Positions 1 through 8,469 of a stretch of DNA of 20,366 nucleotides are shown here, one piece after another. The first letter of the stretch is position 1. Each line of letters begins with the position of its first letter. Source of the stretch: a virus; the IMG/VR virus record IMGVR_UViG_3300044859_002846, positions 1 to 20,366 of that record; one strand, written 5' to 3'. The notes under the pieces are model-generated. The model did no database searches. It saw only the letters and a program-made list of their open reading frames with translations, and was not told where the DNA came from. A program made the translations under genes and the position numbers.

Positions 1-1637
1 AGAATATTAAAATTATCAAAGTTAAGGTAGCAAGTTTTTGTATTCCAAGAACTATTAGGCCTAAAGGTTATAAAGGTTTCATCATCAATTGGTCCAGAAA
101 CGCTATTTTGAATTGACTTATTATCTTCATACAGTTCGGTTAAAGTTTTATCTGATAAAAAAATTTCTGGAAGTTCGTATTCAGGAGTTCTTAAAACTTT
201 TGTTGTTGTTGTTAAATTATCAAAAGACCCTTGTTGCCATTGAGCAAAATCTGGATAACTGTAGTTAGCGGTGTAATCTGCAAAAGAATAATCAATAAAT
301 GCAGATGTTCCTCCGTAAGAAGAGTTAATTCCTTCTGGAGAAATAACTCCTTGTCCATAAACCCATCTCCTTTTTGCTACATTTATAGGAACCTGATAAG
401 AATAAATAGCAACACAGTCTATATCAATTGGAGTAATATCGTTATATGCATAAAATCCTAGCCAGTCTTGGCTTTTATTTGATTCATTACGTTCTTCTGG
501 TAGTTCAAGGTTATCAGTTTCAATTGTTAAAGATATAACTTCTTCTCCATTTAAAATTAAACTTGCAGCATTTCTAATTAATCTAATTTGAATAAGCATT
601 GGCCTAAACCATTCTCCAACAAAATGAGAAGAAAAGTTTTTACCTATTACTAATGTTAAAAATCCATTATCAGCATAAAGACCATCTTCTGATGCTATTG
701 GACCAAATATTTTTTTAGAAGTAGGAGAGTCTGAATTTATTCTTGCCCAAAACTCTACGGTGTAGTCTTTATACTGACCAACTTTATTTAAAAACCCTTT
801 TCCTGGAACAATTAAGGATGGTTCTCCGCTAGGATTTGCTCTAAGAGTTGTTATATTTGATGCTCCATAAACTAAAGGTATGCTTGTATTTTTTGCAAAA
901 AGACTATTATCTGAAACTATATGATAGGCATTATCAAGAACATTGTTTCCAGACACTCCGTAGGCTGGTGAAGGAATTACTTGATCTGAAGTTAATGCTA
1001 TTTCCGCTGGCATTGATATTGGGACAACCCCAAGTGATTGATAATTAAATTCTTCAGACCATTGACCAACGCTGACTCCATTTATATAATACAAATAGTC
1101 AGAGGATGTTGCACCACCAGTTTGAGAAGTTATTTTTATTACAACCCTAAGTGTTGTATTTTCACTGACTATTTCTGAAGTTTGTGAAACAAAAACCCAA
1201 GAATTTTCTGTAAGATTTTCATAAGTTTTTAATTTTTGGACTACACTTGCTGTTGTTGTGTCTGTGTATTCAAAACCAATAGATATAGAGTTTATGTGTA
1301 CGCTGTCAACGTATATGTGAGCACCTACACAAAATGTACCAAGATCTGCATTTAAGTCTGAAAAGTTTACTAACTCTGGGCTGATGCAAACAATATCTGC
1401 AGTTGCTCCTGCAGGAACAGTTCCTAATAGTTTATTTACTTTTACTGTAGAAAATGGTGCGTCTACGTCTGATGTTTCTAAAGAGGCGGTTGCTCCACTT
1501 ACCGTCCAAAAACTTTGAATATCCTGATAGTTTAAATTAAATAAACTTATATAGTCAACAGTTTGATCCAAAGCCCATAGCGCCAGAGGATGCTCAGAAA
1601 ATATCTTTTCTGCATATAAGTTAGACGGGTTGGCCAT
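1..1637 (-). CDS. LamG-like phage tail fibre / adhesin (3' end outside window)
   Basis: The frame is open from ATG at 1637 to the window edge (545 full codons, no stop), so the C-terminus is missing. The start is supported by AGGAG 5 nt upstream. The N-terminus (MANPSNLYAEKIF, then HPLALWALD) resembles the opening of long fibre or minor tail proteins in phages of Actinobacteria. Around residues 280-440 there is a concanavalin/LamG-like stretch with YTVEFWARI near residue 290, followed by a strand-rich region ending in W-V-Y-G-Q-G. LamG domains bind glycans or surface proteins, so a role in host adsorption is likely; this is inference. No signal peptide or membrane segment is visible. The gene lies 35 bp downstream of the reductase gene but has its own promoter in that gap. 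Confidence 0.8.
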   Translation of the reverse strand, partial: MANPSNLYAEKIFSEHPLALWALDQTVDYISLFNLNYQDIQSFWTVSGATASLETSDVDAPFSTVKVNKLLGTVPAGATADIVCISPELVNFSDLNADLGTFCVGAHIYVDSVHINSISIGFEYTDTTTASVVQKLKTYENLTENSWVFVSQTSEIVSENTTLRVVIKITSQTGGATSSDYLYYINGVSVGQWSEEFNYQSLGVVPISMPAEIALTSDQVIPSPAYGVSGNNVLDNAYHIVSDNSLFAKNTSIPLVYGASNITTLRANPSGEPSLIVPGKGFLNKVGQYKDYTVEFWARINSDSPTSKKIFGPIASEDGLYADNGFLTLVIGKNFSSHFVGEWFRPMLIQIRLIRNAASLILNGEEVISLTIETDNLELPEERNESNKSQDWLGFYAYNDITPIDIDCVAIYSYQVPINVAKRRWVYGQGVISPEGINSSYGGTSAFIDYSFADYTANYSYPDFAQWQQGSFDNLTTTTKVLRTPEYELPEIFLSDKTLTELYEDNKSIQNSVSGPIDDETFITFRPNSSWNTKTCYLNFDNFNI

Positions 1638-1654
1638 AGTTCTCCTATCCTCTT

Positions 1655-1663
1655 ATTATAGCA
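1655..1663 (-). promoter_or_regulatory. Extended -10 promoter of the LamG-like gene
   Basis: On the minus strand the sequence reads TGCTATAAT, a perfect extended -10 box. It sits 9 nt after the reductase stop codon and 17 nt before the ATG at 1637. The leader would be about 11 nt and holds an AGGAG ribosome-binding site. No good -35 is seen, as usual for extended -10 promoters. Confidence 0.6.
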
Positions 1664-1672
1664 GGATGAAGG

Positions 1673-3706
1673 CTAGTATAATTTAATTTCGCAAGCGTCT
1701 GTTGAGCAATACTTTTCAGACTCTGCGTCAAGATTATCCTTGCCATCATAGATAGCGGACCAATCAATTTTACCAATTTTTCCAACGTAAGAGTTATATT
1801 CTTCTCTTGTAATATTTGTATATGGTTGTTGAGGATAAGTTTTATTACCCATCGGCAGAAATGAAACTGCCTTTAATTGACCTTCATACATGTGTAATGC
1901 TGGAGCAATATGCTTAGTCTCAGATTCCTTGTCAAATGATAAAGTTACAGATACTCCATTGTCAGACCAATACTTTTGAGCGGTAGCAGCCAAACCAATC
2001 TTTTCAAAAAGACTTACATCTTTTTCAGAACGAGGATGTCCAGATGCTACTGGGAAATATACTACTGAAGTGTTTGCAGATACTACGTCATCTTCAATTT
2101 TATACCCTGCCGCTTTAAATAAATGCACCATTGGATCTGTATTGCCAAACCTTATAGCACGAAGATAGAATTCTCCTCCTGGACCCCAATGAACTCCTGG
2201 TGTTGCACCAGATAATAGGGAAACAGATCCTGAAGGTTTGACGGTAGTTACACGAATTGACTCACGTACACATAGCCATTCTGAGTATGAGTGATCGTAT
2301 GCACGAATCTTTTTATACCCTTCGTCCATCCACTCACGAATTACTGGCATACCTTTTGTGTCTGCAAATGATGCAATACCAGTTAGAGATGTTCCAATAC
2401 GACGATTACGTTGCATAATTCCATTTGTGGTTTGCCAATGTGTTGGCATAAGTGTAACGGTCTTACCATATAGATATGCAAACTTTAGTGTACGAAGAAA
2501 ATCTTCTTTGTCTTCATGACGGTTTAAATGAACTTCTACAAGTGTGCATAACTCATAACTTTCTAATGGTTGTTCAGCGCAAGGATTAAATCCCATAACA
2601 CGAGAATCTTTATAGTCTGCAGGATCTGCTAGTCTTCCATAATCTCTAGCAACGTCTAGCCAAATAAATCCTGGCTCACCATTGTCTGCAATTAAATTAA
2701 CATAGTCTTCATATTTTGTTCCAACCTCTGCAGCAATAGAATTATTAGACATCCATGCCCATCCTGGATTTTCTGAATCAAATGAGTTTCTGTCTGGAAA
2801 AACCTCTGCATTTTTTAAATTAATAAAATCTTTGTCTTCTGGTAATCCTAAAGCCAAGGTAGCAGAACGACGAACATTTCCAGAAACAACACATGTACCA
2901 ATAAGGTTAACAATATCTACAATTGCACGAGAATCAAGTTTTTCTCCTGCTCTACCGCCGATTACTGCGTCTATCTTGTTATGTAGTGCAATGAGTGGTG
3001 CTGGACCGCTAGCAACCCCTCCAAAGCCTTTTATAGGGGCACCTAGAGGACGGATAAGGTCGTAGTTAAACTTTTGTATAGCCTGATTAGGACGTAGGTA
3101 TGAGTTTAATAACATTCTTACAGAGTCTACCCAACCTTCACGAGTATCTGGAATTTCCCATACATTTTCTGGCTCTGTAGGAGCATTAATAGTGATTTCT
3201 TTGTCTTGACCGACGGTATCAAAACCTACACCTATACCTAACATTAAAGCATCCATAACCCAAGCAAACAATGCTCCTGGATCATTACGATCAATATCAC
3301 GAGTAGACACCATTGCACAGTTTTGTAGAGAAGCAGAGTTGCGCTTTTCCATAGTCATAGGAGTTCCAAATGCCCAAAGACCTCTACCTGGCGGAGTCCA
3401 TTTTAAATTAAACATACGGTCATATGCTTCTTGAGCAGATTTTTGACTCTTGTTATCGTTCCACGGTAGACGATTATCTTTAGCGTGGTTTTTTTGTACT
3501 GAGTACATTCCTTCAATTACCCGCTTACAAACCTCATGCCATCTTTCTTTTGTTCCGTCTTCTTTCATACGAGAGTATGTGCGTATAAACGTAATTTCTC
3601 CTAATGAATTAGAGCCTGCGTCTGAGAATCCAAAGGGTGCAGGAGTTAATGAGTACTTTGTTACAAAGTCCTCTGATAGACGAAATGAGAATACGCTTTC
3701 TGACAT
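1673..3706 (-). CDS. nrdJ: Adenosylcobalamin-dependent (class II) ribonucleoside-triphosphate reductase
   Basis: This 677-aa protein matches the monomeric class II reductase type, which uses B12 to make the thiyl radical and reduces NTPs to dNTPs in the cytoplasm. The known enzymes are slightly longer, about 740 aa. Visible landmarks are: PPGRGLWAFGT (residues 105-115); the first active-site cysteine C130 in LQNCAM; the NPCAE loop at 374-378 with thiyl-radical cysteine C376 and glutamate E378; the partner cysteine C387, 11 residues on; KPSGSVSLLSG (490-500); and a C-terminal CSTDAC pair (C667, C672) that would be re-reduced by thioredoxin or a similar donor. All catalytic residues are present, so the enzyme should be active. 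The start ATG has AAAGG 10 nt upstream. It lies between the glycan cassette and a fibre gene, apparently as a separate transcription unit. The monomeric rather than dimeric class is inferred from the motifs. Confidence 0.95.
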   Translation of the reverse strand: MSESVFSFRLSEDFVTKYSLTPAPFGFSDAGSNSLGEITFIRTYSRMKEDGTKERWHEVCKRVIEGMYSVQKNHAKDNRLPWNDNKSQKSAQEAYDRMFNLKWTPPGRGLWAFGTPMTMEKRNSASLQNCAMVSTRDIDRNDPGALFAWVMDALMLGIGVGFDTVGQDKEITINAPTEPENVWEIPDTREGWVDSVRMLLNSYLRPNQAIQKFNYDLIRPLGAPIKGFGGVASGPAPLIALHNKIDAVIGGRAGEKLDSRAIVDIVNLIGTCVVSGNVRRSATLALGLPEDKDFINLKNAEVFPDRNSFDSENPGWAWMSNNSIAAEVGTKYEDYVNLIADNGEPGFIWLDVARDYGRLADPADYKDSRVMGFNPCAEQPLESYELCTLVEVHLNRHEDKEDFLRTLKFAYLYGKTVTLMPTHWQTTNGIMQRNRRIGTSLTGIASFADTKGMPVIREWMDEGYKKIRAYDHSYSEWLCVRESIRVTTVKPSGSVSLLSGATPGVHWGPGGEFYLRAIRFGNTDPMVHLFKAAGYKIEDDVVSANTSVVYFPVASGHPRSEKDVSLFEKIGLAATAQKYWSDNGVSVTLSFDKESETKHIAPALHMYEGQLKAVSFLPMGNKTYPQQPYTNITREEYNSYVGKIGKIDWSAIYDGKDNLDAESEKYCSTDACEIKLY

Positions 3707-3767
3707 TTATTATTTACCTTTCATAGCAAAATTGAGTGAGTACTTCTTATTTTACGAAGTGGTCTTA

Positions 3768-3776
3768 AGTATATCA
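3768..3776 (-). promoter_or_regulatory. Candidate extended -10 promoter of the reductase gene
   Basis: On the minus strand the sequence reads TGATATACT, an extended -10 with one mismatch in the hexamer. It would give a leader of about 55 nt before the ATG at 3706. No convincing -35 was found. The 216-bp gap 3707-3922 separates two divergent genes and carries this site and the plus-strand one at 3884. Confidence 0.4.
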
Positions 3777-3883
3777 CAAATTTAAAAAGAAAAACACGCT
3801 TAAAAAAATATGTAAATCTTTTGTTGAGGGTTAGTGCTTTTGTTTTTTTAAAGTCTATATGTTATTTATAATGCTTGTTTTTA

Positions 3884-3892
3884 TGGTATAAT
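3884..3892 (+). promoter_or_regulatory. Extended -10 promoter of the plus-strand glycosyltransferase-like gene
   Basis: TGGTATAAT is a perfect extended -10 box. It is followed 30 nt later by an ATG at 3923 with a strong GGAGGT ribosome-binding site at 3913-3918. This argues against the longer reading frame that opens at 3875, since that start would lie inside the promoter. Confidence 0.6.
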
Positions 3893-3922
3893 TATAGAAA
3901 GTTTACCACAGCGGAGGTGCCT

Positions 3923-4579
3923 ATGAATAATGTTTGGATAGTAGTTCCAGTTATTTCTAACGATATTGATTTAACATCATATGTTGATAGACTATCTGGC
4001 GGCTATACCGCCCCAGAAACATATGAAAAAACTGTTTTTAACCCTGAAACACAAGCAAGTGAAAAAGAAGATGTGGCTCATCCATATGCTGGTCAAGTGT
4101 CACATGATTTTTCAAATAAAATTATTTTTGTAAACAAAGTAGACGGGTACGGCGAGTATGAAGGCGTAGTTCATTTGGAAGATTTTAATGATATAGGCAT
4201 ATATCGTTATTGGAATACTGGACTAGAGTATGCTTTTGCAAATGGGGCAGACTCAGTAATCTTAACAAATGGTGTTTTTGAATTTGATCCATTTGTAATT
4301 AAAGAAGCATATGATGAATTTTCTAAGGGTGAATCAGAGGTTATAAATATCTCTGATGGGGCTATGTTGTTAGTTTCATCATCTTCTAGCCTACGTGCTG
4401 ATGAGCAATTTCAAATATGGTTTGGTGATAATGATTTTTATCGTAGAGCAGAGCCTGTATTAGGATATTCTCGTTCAGAATATTTATGGGGAGATTATTT
4501 AATTGATTCTAGTTCTACCGAATCTTTTGATAGCATTGTTGCTTCTGATCAAGTAAAATATAATGCTAAGTGGAACTAA
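3923..4579 (+). CDS. Degenerate GT-A glycosyltransferase-like protein
   Basis: This 218-aa protein is the only plus-strand gene in the interior of the window. The start at 3923 is chosen because GGAGGT lies 4 nt upstream and the upstream in-frame ATG falls in the promoter. The N-terminal strand (NVWIVVPVIS), then WNTGLEYAFANGAD (97-110) and the later WFGDNDFYRRA (166-176) match the plan of family-2-like glycosyltransferases. In those, WN.G...A...GAD is normally followed by an N-D-D-V metal-binding motif. Here that position reads TNGVFEFDP (115-123), so the usual DxD is missing. It may therefore be inactive, metal-independent or only a binding protein. The last 14 bp overlap head-on with the 3' end of the GT4 gene. 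Fold assignment is by motif pattern only. Confidence 0.7.
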   Translation: MNNVWIVVPVISNDIDLTSYVDRLSGGYTAPETYEKTVFNPETQASEKEDVAHPYAGQVSHDFSNKIIFVNKVDGYGEYEGVVHLEDFNDIGIYRYWNTGLEYAFANGADSVILTNGVFEFDPFVIKEAYDEFSKGESEVINISDGAMLLVSSSSSLRADEQFQIWFGDNDFYRRAEPVLGYSRSEYLWGDYLIDSSSTESFDSIVASDQVKYNAKWN

Positions 4580-5540
4580 TTTTTTCAAACAATCTATTCC
4601 ACTCTTTAGACCTTAAATCCCAAGAGTAATTTTCATTATAAAAATCTGATTGTTTTTGTAATTTACTTTGTGTTTCTATAGACCAATAATTGTCAATCTC
4701 TTCATTTAGTGTTTTTGCATATGCTGGAATAAATGTTTCTGGTACCGCTTGCATTGGCATAAGCCTTGCATATTCTGATCCAGTTTCATATAATGCACCA
4801 AGATTAGTTGTAACCATACGACATCCCGCAGCACCAGCCTCAACCATAGCCAAACAACATGTTTCTTCAAACGTACTTGGGTATGCAAATATATGAGATT
4901 CTTGTAAGGCTTTTTTAATTACATCATTTGTAGCGTATCCCATATAATTAACGTTTTTCATATTACGGGCTATTTCAAAATGTTCTTCGTATACCCCGTT
5001 TGTATGAGCCTCATATCCAGTTCCATACATCTTTGCTGATGAATAAATATCAAGTTCAACATCATCTCTATTTAGCATTTCAAATGCTGGCAAAAGCATG
5101 TCTAATCCACGAAATGGGGCAGAAGTATAAATTAACTTTATCTTGCCATCTTTTGTCTTAGGTTTAAACTCTATTGGGTCAATAGCATTTTTAATTACAT
5201 ATGCATTTTCAAGAGGGATTTTAAATATCCAGCGATACTTTTCATGTTGCCAGTGAGAAATATATACAAATGAATTTATGGCATTCATAAATAAGGGATC
5301 TGTATATCCTGATCTTAACGATTCATCACTATGAGCCAAATGCTGCCATAGCAAATTCTTTTTTGTATATTTTACATTTTTAAAATATGGATTAGATAGC
5401 AAAAGGTTAATATCTTTATGCTGTGCTATATTAGTATATTTATATAGTCCAGATTTTAATATTTCTGTACCGCCCATTGGGGGCAAAGATTCTTCTACCA
5501 CCCCAATATCGTTTTGTGGAACCTGCTGCAACCAATCCAT
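4566..5540 (-). CDS. GT-B glycosyltransferase, GT4-like
   Basis: The product (324 aa) should transfer a sugar from a nucleotide donor to an acceptor, working in the cytoplasm on a glycan or a phage protein. The N-terminal domain has a GGTE motif (residues 23-26). The C-terminal domain has TSAPFRGLD (139-147) and the GT4 donor-site signature FEETCCLAMVEAG (224-236), with two glutamates eight apart (E226, E234). The start at 5540 is preferred to a TTG at 5573 because AGGAG lies 5 nt upstream of it and overlaps the TAG stop of the preceding gene; this also suggests translational coupling. It is the last gene of the operon beginning at 8451 and converges with the plus-strand gene, overlapping it by 14 bp. 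Donor and acceptor cannot be read from the sequence. Confidence 0.88.
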   Translation of the reverse strand: MDWLQQVPQNDIGVVEESLPPMGGTEILKSGLYKYTNIAQHKDINLLLSNPYFKNVKYTKKNLLWQHLAHSDESLRSGYTDPLFMNAINSFVYISHWQHEKYRWIFKIPLENAYVIKNAIDPIEFKPKTKDGKIKLIYTSAPFRGLDMLLPAFEMLNRDDVELDIYSSAKMYGTGYEAHTNGVYEEHFEIARNMKNVNYMGYATNDVIKKALQESHIFAYPSTFEETCCLAMVEAGAAGCRMVTTNLGALYETGSEYARLMPMQAVPETFIPAYAKTLNEEIDNYWSIETQSKLQKQSDFYNENYSWDLRSKEWNRLFEKISST

Positions 5541-5548
5541 GCTATCTC

Positions 5549-6271
5549 CTAATTGTAAGTTTTTTTCTGCCAAAACTGTTGTTTATATGAACGAACTATT
5601 TTTGATTTTAATAAGAAACCATTTTTACGATTTTCTTCTTCATCAAATTCTACAACATCGCTTTTCCAGTCTTCTCTCTTAAATGGAATAACCTGACAGA
5701 TAGGAGTTCCCTTTTCAAGAATAAAAACATTTTTGTCAATTATGGAATCCAATAGTTGAAATGGAAACTCAACACCAAGTTTATACATATCAGTATCCAC
5801 AACACCAGAAAATGTTCTAAATGGAAGATCGTGCCTGTTTGTTGGGTGCGTAAACAGACAACTATAGCCTTTTGGAGTAATAACTCTCCATCCTGGTCTC
5901 CACTTAAGAAGACTTGAAGAGCCACCAAATGGTCCTGGTAATCCTGGTGCTTGATCTGGTCCGTGTTGTCCTATAAGATTAATATTTGTTGCCCAACGAA
6001 CATTAATCATTCCTTTATCATTTTTTCTAAACTCCATATCAAATGGTAATTCAAACATGTAGCCTGTACTTAAAGCGTCAAGAAAAGGAGAGCATCCCTT
6101 TAATGTTAAGTTACTAACTGCAACCCCATCTTTTGATAAACCGTCTAATTTTTCTTCATCCATTCTTGTTGGCATATCTTTATACCATTGTGGAAGAGAC
6201 TGAACTGCTGGCTTTGGACTTTCAAACAAAAGTTCTGTTTCTTTATCAAATGCTTCAAATTGTAATTTCAT
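5549..6271 (-). CDS. Conserved phage protein of unknown function
   Basis: I cannot name this 240-aa protein with certainty. It has SLPQWYKDMP near residue 25, KGCSPFLDAL (58-67), TPKGYSCLFTHPTNR around 132-146, SGVVDTDMY (around 155-163) and KGTPICQVIPFKREDW around 187-202. This pattern of short, strongly conserved-looking motifs resembles a family of hypothetical proteins known from marine and freshwater phages; the match is from memory and was not searched. There is no signal peptide and no membrane segment. The ATG overlaps the upstream stop as TAATG, with AGGAAA about 9 nt upstream. Its place between glycosyltransferases suggests a part in making or modifying the same glycan, possibly as a sugar-modifying enzyme; that is inference from position alone. 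Confidence 0.75.
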   Translation of the reverse strand: MKLQFEAFDKETELLFESPKPAVQSLPQWYKDMPTRMDEEKLDGLSKDGVAVSNLTLKGCSPFLDALSTGYMFELPFDMEFRKNDKGMINVRWATNINLIGQHGPDQAPGLPGPFGGSSSLLKWRPGWRVITPKGYSCLFTHPTNRHDLPFRTFSGVVDTDMYKLGVEFPFQLLDSIIDKNVFILEKGTPICQVIPFKREDWKSDVVEFDEEENRKNGFLLKSKIVRSYKQQFWQKKTYN

Positions 6272-6975
6272 TATTTATTTTCCTGTGGATAATTTTTTTG
6301 TAAAACATCCATCCAATGAAGTTTAAATGTTTTTTGATGAGTTACTCTAACTTTGGGATCCGCCCAAATTTCAAAACCAGAATTAATGGCTTTTGTGCAC
6401 CAAGAAAGATCTTCACCAATAAGTATAAACTCAGGATTTGTGTCTTTGTTTTCATCTGTATTGGGTATTGCTACTGGGCCAAACCAAGGTCTTGGCATTT
6501 TTTCAAATACTCCTTGTTTAACGGCTAGGAACCCAAATCCAGCCCCAGCAACTTTGAATGGCTCATTCTTATCAAGGAGCATTTGTTCTGGCATCATTCC
6601 GCCTCTAGGCTGATTATAAATAGGAACGTGGCGATCTTCCATTAAATAGCATCCAGAAATAATATCTTTTTCAGAATTATATAATGCAAAAAAGTCTGAT
6701 GGCTCCCACTCAATATCTGAATCAATCCAAATAATTTTGTCGTAAGTCCATTCACCACTACATGGCTCTGTCATATTTATATTATTTGTATCCCAGCCAC
6801 CAATTGTACACTCACGGGCCATTGCAACTAAAGATCCACCTTGATTTAAAAAGTTCCAAGATAAGCCTTCTTCATTTAGTATGTATGTTGTTTTAAGAAT
6901 ACTTCTCATATATCCAGGAGTAAATCCATTTCCTGGAGTAGCGATTACTACATTAAAATGTGGCTTATTTGCCAT
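6271..6975 (-). CDS. GT-A glycosyltransferase (phage type), copy 2
   Basis: This 234-aa protein has the order of parts expected for a small GT-A enzyme. There is a nucleotide-binding strand (FNVVIATPG, 7-15), an early conserved arginine in MARECT (52-57), the metal-binding DSD at 85-87 within WIDSDIEW, and GAGFGFLAVK. Late in the chain comes IGEDLSWCTKA, with the general-base acidic pair, followed by a histidine in VTHQK. These motifs are typical of glycosyltransferases found in many tailed phages. It is a clear paralog of the next gene upstream (6965-7636), with the same motifs in the same order. Its first 11 bp overlap that gene's end, and only a weak AAGG lies before the ATG, so it may be translated by coupling. 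Sugar and acceptor are unknown. Confidence 0.88.
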   Translation of the reverse strand: MANKPHFNVVIATPGNGFTPGYMRSILKTTYILNEEGLSWNFLNQGGSLVAMARECTIGGWDTNNINMTEPCSGEWTYDKIIWIDSDIEWEPSDFFALYNSEKDIISGCYLMEDRHVPIYNQPRGGMMPEQMLLDKNEPFKVAGAGFGFLAVKQGVFEKMPRPWFGPVAIPNTDENKDTNPEFILIGEDLSWCTKAINSGFEIWADPKVRVTHQKTFKLHWMDVLQKNYPQENK

Positions 6976-7636
6976 AGTTATCTAACCTTACCTTTACTTT
7001 TTTATAATGCGACAAACTTACTGTAGGATCTAAGTATATCTTAAATCCTGCTTTCTGTGCTTTTTTGCACCAAGAAAAATCTTCTCCGTAAGGAATAAAA
7101 ATTTCTTTTTCCCCATCTTCTGAAGTCATTTTTTCAAATACTGACTCAAACCATGGTCTTTTTATATTTTCAAATACGCCTTGTTTCATTGCTATAAAAC
7201 CAAATCCTGCAGCAAAAATTTCTTCTTCCTTATTGCTTTTTAAAATTTTATCAATTTCTGTTGCTGCATCTTCTACTGCTACAGAAAACATTGGTACCAT
7301 TTTTTCATTAAAATATAAACCAGAAACAATATCTTTATCAGATTCATATATTTTCATAAAGTCTGTTATTTCCCATCCAATATCAGAATCAATCCAAAAA
7401 ATTTTATCATATGTTACTTGTCCACGAACTGGGCTATTATTAAAAGGATCGAGATATTGATCCCCCATTGCTGTTGCTTCTCTAGCGGTACTAACCATAG
7501 ATGAATATTCATTTAAGAACATATATGAAATACCTACTTGATTTAGATATGAAATAGTTTGTATTAGACTTTTTACATATTCTGCTTCCATATTTCTACC
7601 AGGAGTAGCGATAAGAATATTTACATGTGGATTCAT
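6965..7636 (-). CDS. GT-A glycosyltransferase (phage type), copy 1
   Basis: The product is 223 aa from the ATG at 7636. A TTG 12 nt further upstream is possible, but that stretch supplies the GGAGA ribosome-binding site of the ATG. Motifs are: NILIATPGR (6-14); a conserved arginine in TARE (50-53); the DSD metal site at 83-85 in WIDSDIGW; AGFGFIAMK; the acidic GEDFSWC; and a late histidine in LSHYKK. All key residues of a GT-A enzyme are kept. The ATG shares its A with the sulfotransferase stop (TAATG), so the two are very likely co-translated. Two related GT-A enzymes side by side suggest successive sugar additions to one glycan; this is inference. Confidence 0.88.
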   Translation of the reverse strand: MNPHVNILIATPGRNMEAEYVKSLIQTISYLNQVGISYMFLNEYSSMVSTAREATAMGDQYLDPFNNSPVRGQVTYDKIFWIDSDIGWEITDFMKIYESDKDIVSGLYFNEKMVPMFSVAVEDAATEIDKILKSNKEEEIFAAGFGFIAMKQGVFENIKRPWFESVFEKMTSEDGEKEIFIPYGEDFSWCKKAQKAGFKIYLDPTVSLSHYKKVKVRLDNYGK

Positions 7637-8451
7637 TAGTTTCTCCAAAATTCTTGACCAGAATATTTATTTATTACATATTCAGATAATAGTTCTTGTT
7701 TATTTATATTTCGACGGGATATAGAAGATCTTACATCATGTTGTCCTATAAGTCCATAGACATTATCATCTTCTTTAATGTTGTTTGCTATATTTGAATA
7801 ATCATGGGTAAATCTTTCAATACCGTAAAAATCATAAATCTTGTTAATTTCTTCTTCTGGATTTGCTATTAAATCATCGTATTCTACAAAATGGAAATAC
7901 TTTCTGTTGTCTGGATGCATTGCAAATGCTATACCATATAAGCAGTTATCAATAATGCCTTTTGGTCTCATTAAACTATCACACCTAATATCATCTGCTG
8001 GACGGTAAAAATTAAATTCCTGTCTTGTCTGTATTTCAGAATCAATAAAATTATTTTTATTTGGATTTTTCTTAACTAGACTTATAAATGATGCAAGGAT
8101 ATCTGTTATTCCTCTTATTGGTAGTATTATTTTTGGTTCATATCCAAGATTTCTTTGCAATACCCCGAAATGTTCAGGCATTGACCATTCTCTTGATTTA
8201 TCAATAATGATAGGTTTATTTGTATCAGAGTAGTATCCTTCTAATACCCCCATAATTGTATTTGGCATTACTACAGGTTTGGGATATGCAGAGTATTGTT
8301 CTGATGCCAAAATACTACGTTCTAAATTAAATATCATTCCACACATAGGTGAATTTGCTGATGAATAAATATCAGGATTTTGATTTAATATAGATGATAT
8401 TAGAGTACTACCAGATCTTGGAAGACCTGCCATAAAATAAAAATTTTTCAT
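7636..8451 (-). CDS. PAPS-dependent sulfotransferase
   Basis: This 271-aa protein should move a sulfuryl group from PAPS to a hydroxyl or amine, most likely on a sugar. The 5'-phosphosulfate loop is GLPRSGSTL (residues 9-17). The 3'-phosphate site is seen as R113 in LPIRG with S121 eight residues later, the spacing seen in sulfotransferases. The C-terminal half has the usual VEYDDLIANPEEEINKIYDFYGI-type element (positions 189-211) and GQHDVRSSI near 236-244. The length is normal for the family. It is the first gene of the glycan operon, 47 bp downstream of the giant repeat gene, with its own promoter and a GGGGGT element before the ATG. A phage would rely on the host for PAPS. Which molecule is sulfated is not known; a virion or host surface glycan is the obvious guess. 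Confidence 0.88.
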   Translation of the reverse strand: MKNFYFMAGLPRSGSTLISSILNQNPDIYSSANSPMCGMIFNLERSILASEQYSAYPKPVVMPNTIMGVLEGYYSDTNKPIIIDKSREWSMPEHFGVLQRNLGYEPKIILPIRGITDILASFISLVKKNPNKNNFIDSEIQTRQEFNFYRPADDIRCDSLMRPKGIIDNCLYGIAFAMHPDNRKYFHFVEYDDLIANPEEEINKIYDFYGIERFTHDYSNIANNIKEDDNVYGLIGQHDVRSSISRRNINKQELLSEYVINKYSGQEFWRN

Positions 8452-8469
8452 ATTACCCCCGTAATATCT

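Noticed and set aside
231-1048. Plus-strand frames at 231-461 and 848-1048
   Set aside because: They lie opposite the continuous LamG-like gene, which has a good start and ribosome-binding site; the plus-strand products have no recognisable features.
3875-3922. ATG at 3875 as the start of the plus-strand glycosyltransferase-like gene
   Set aside because: It would place the first codons across the TGGTATAAT promoter and has no ribosome-binding site, while ATG 3923 follows GGAGGT by 4 nt.
3707-3922. Intrinsic terminator in the AT-rich gap near 3780-3850
   Set aside because: A and T runs are present, but no stem of five or more bases with a loop could be paired by eye.
5541-5573. TTG at 5573 as the start of the GT4 gene
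   Set aside because: It would give a 25-bp overlap with the upstream gene, whereas ATG 5540 has AGGAG at proper spacing, overlapping the upstream stop.
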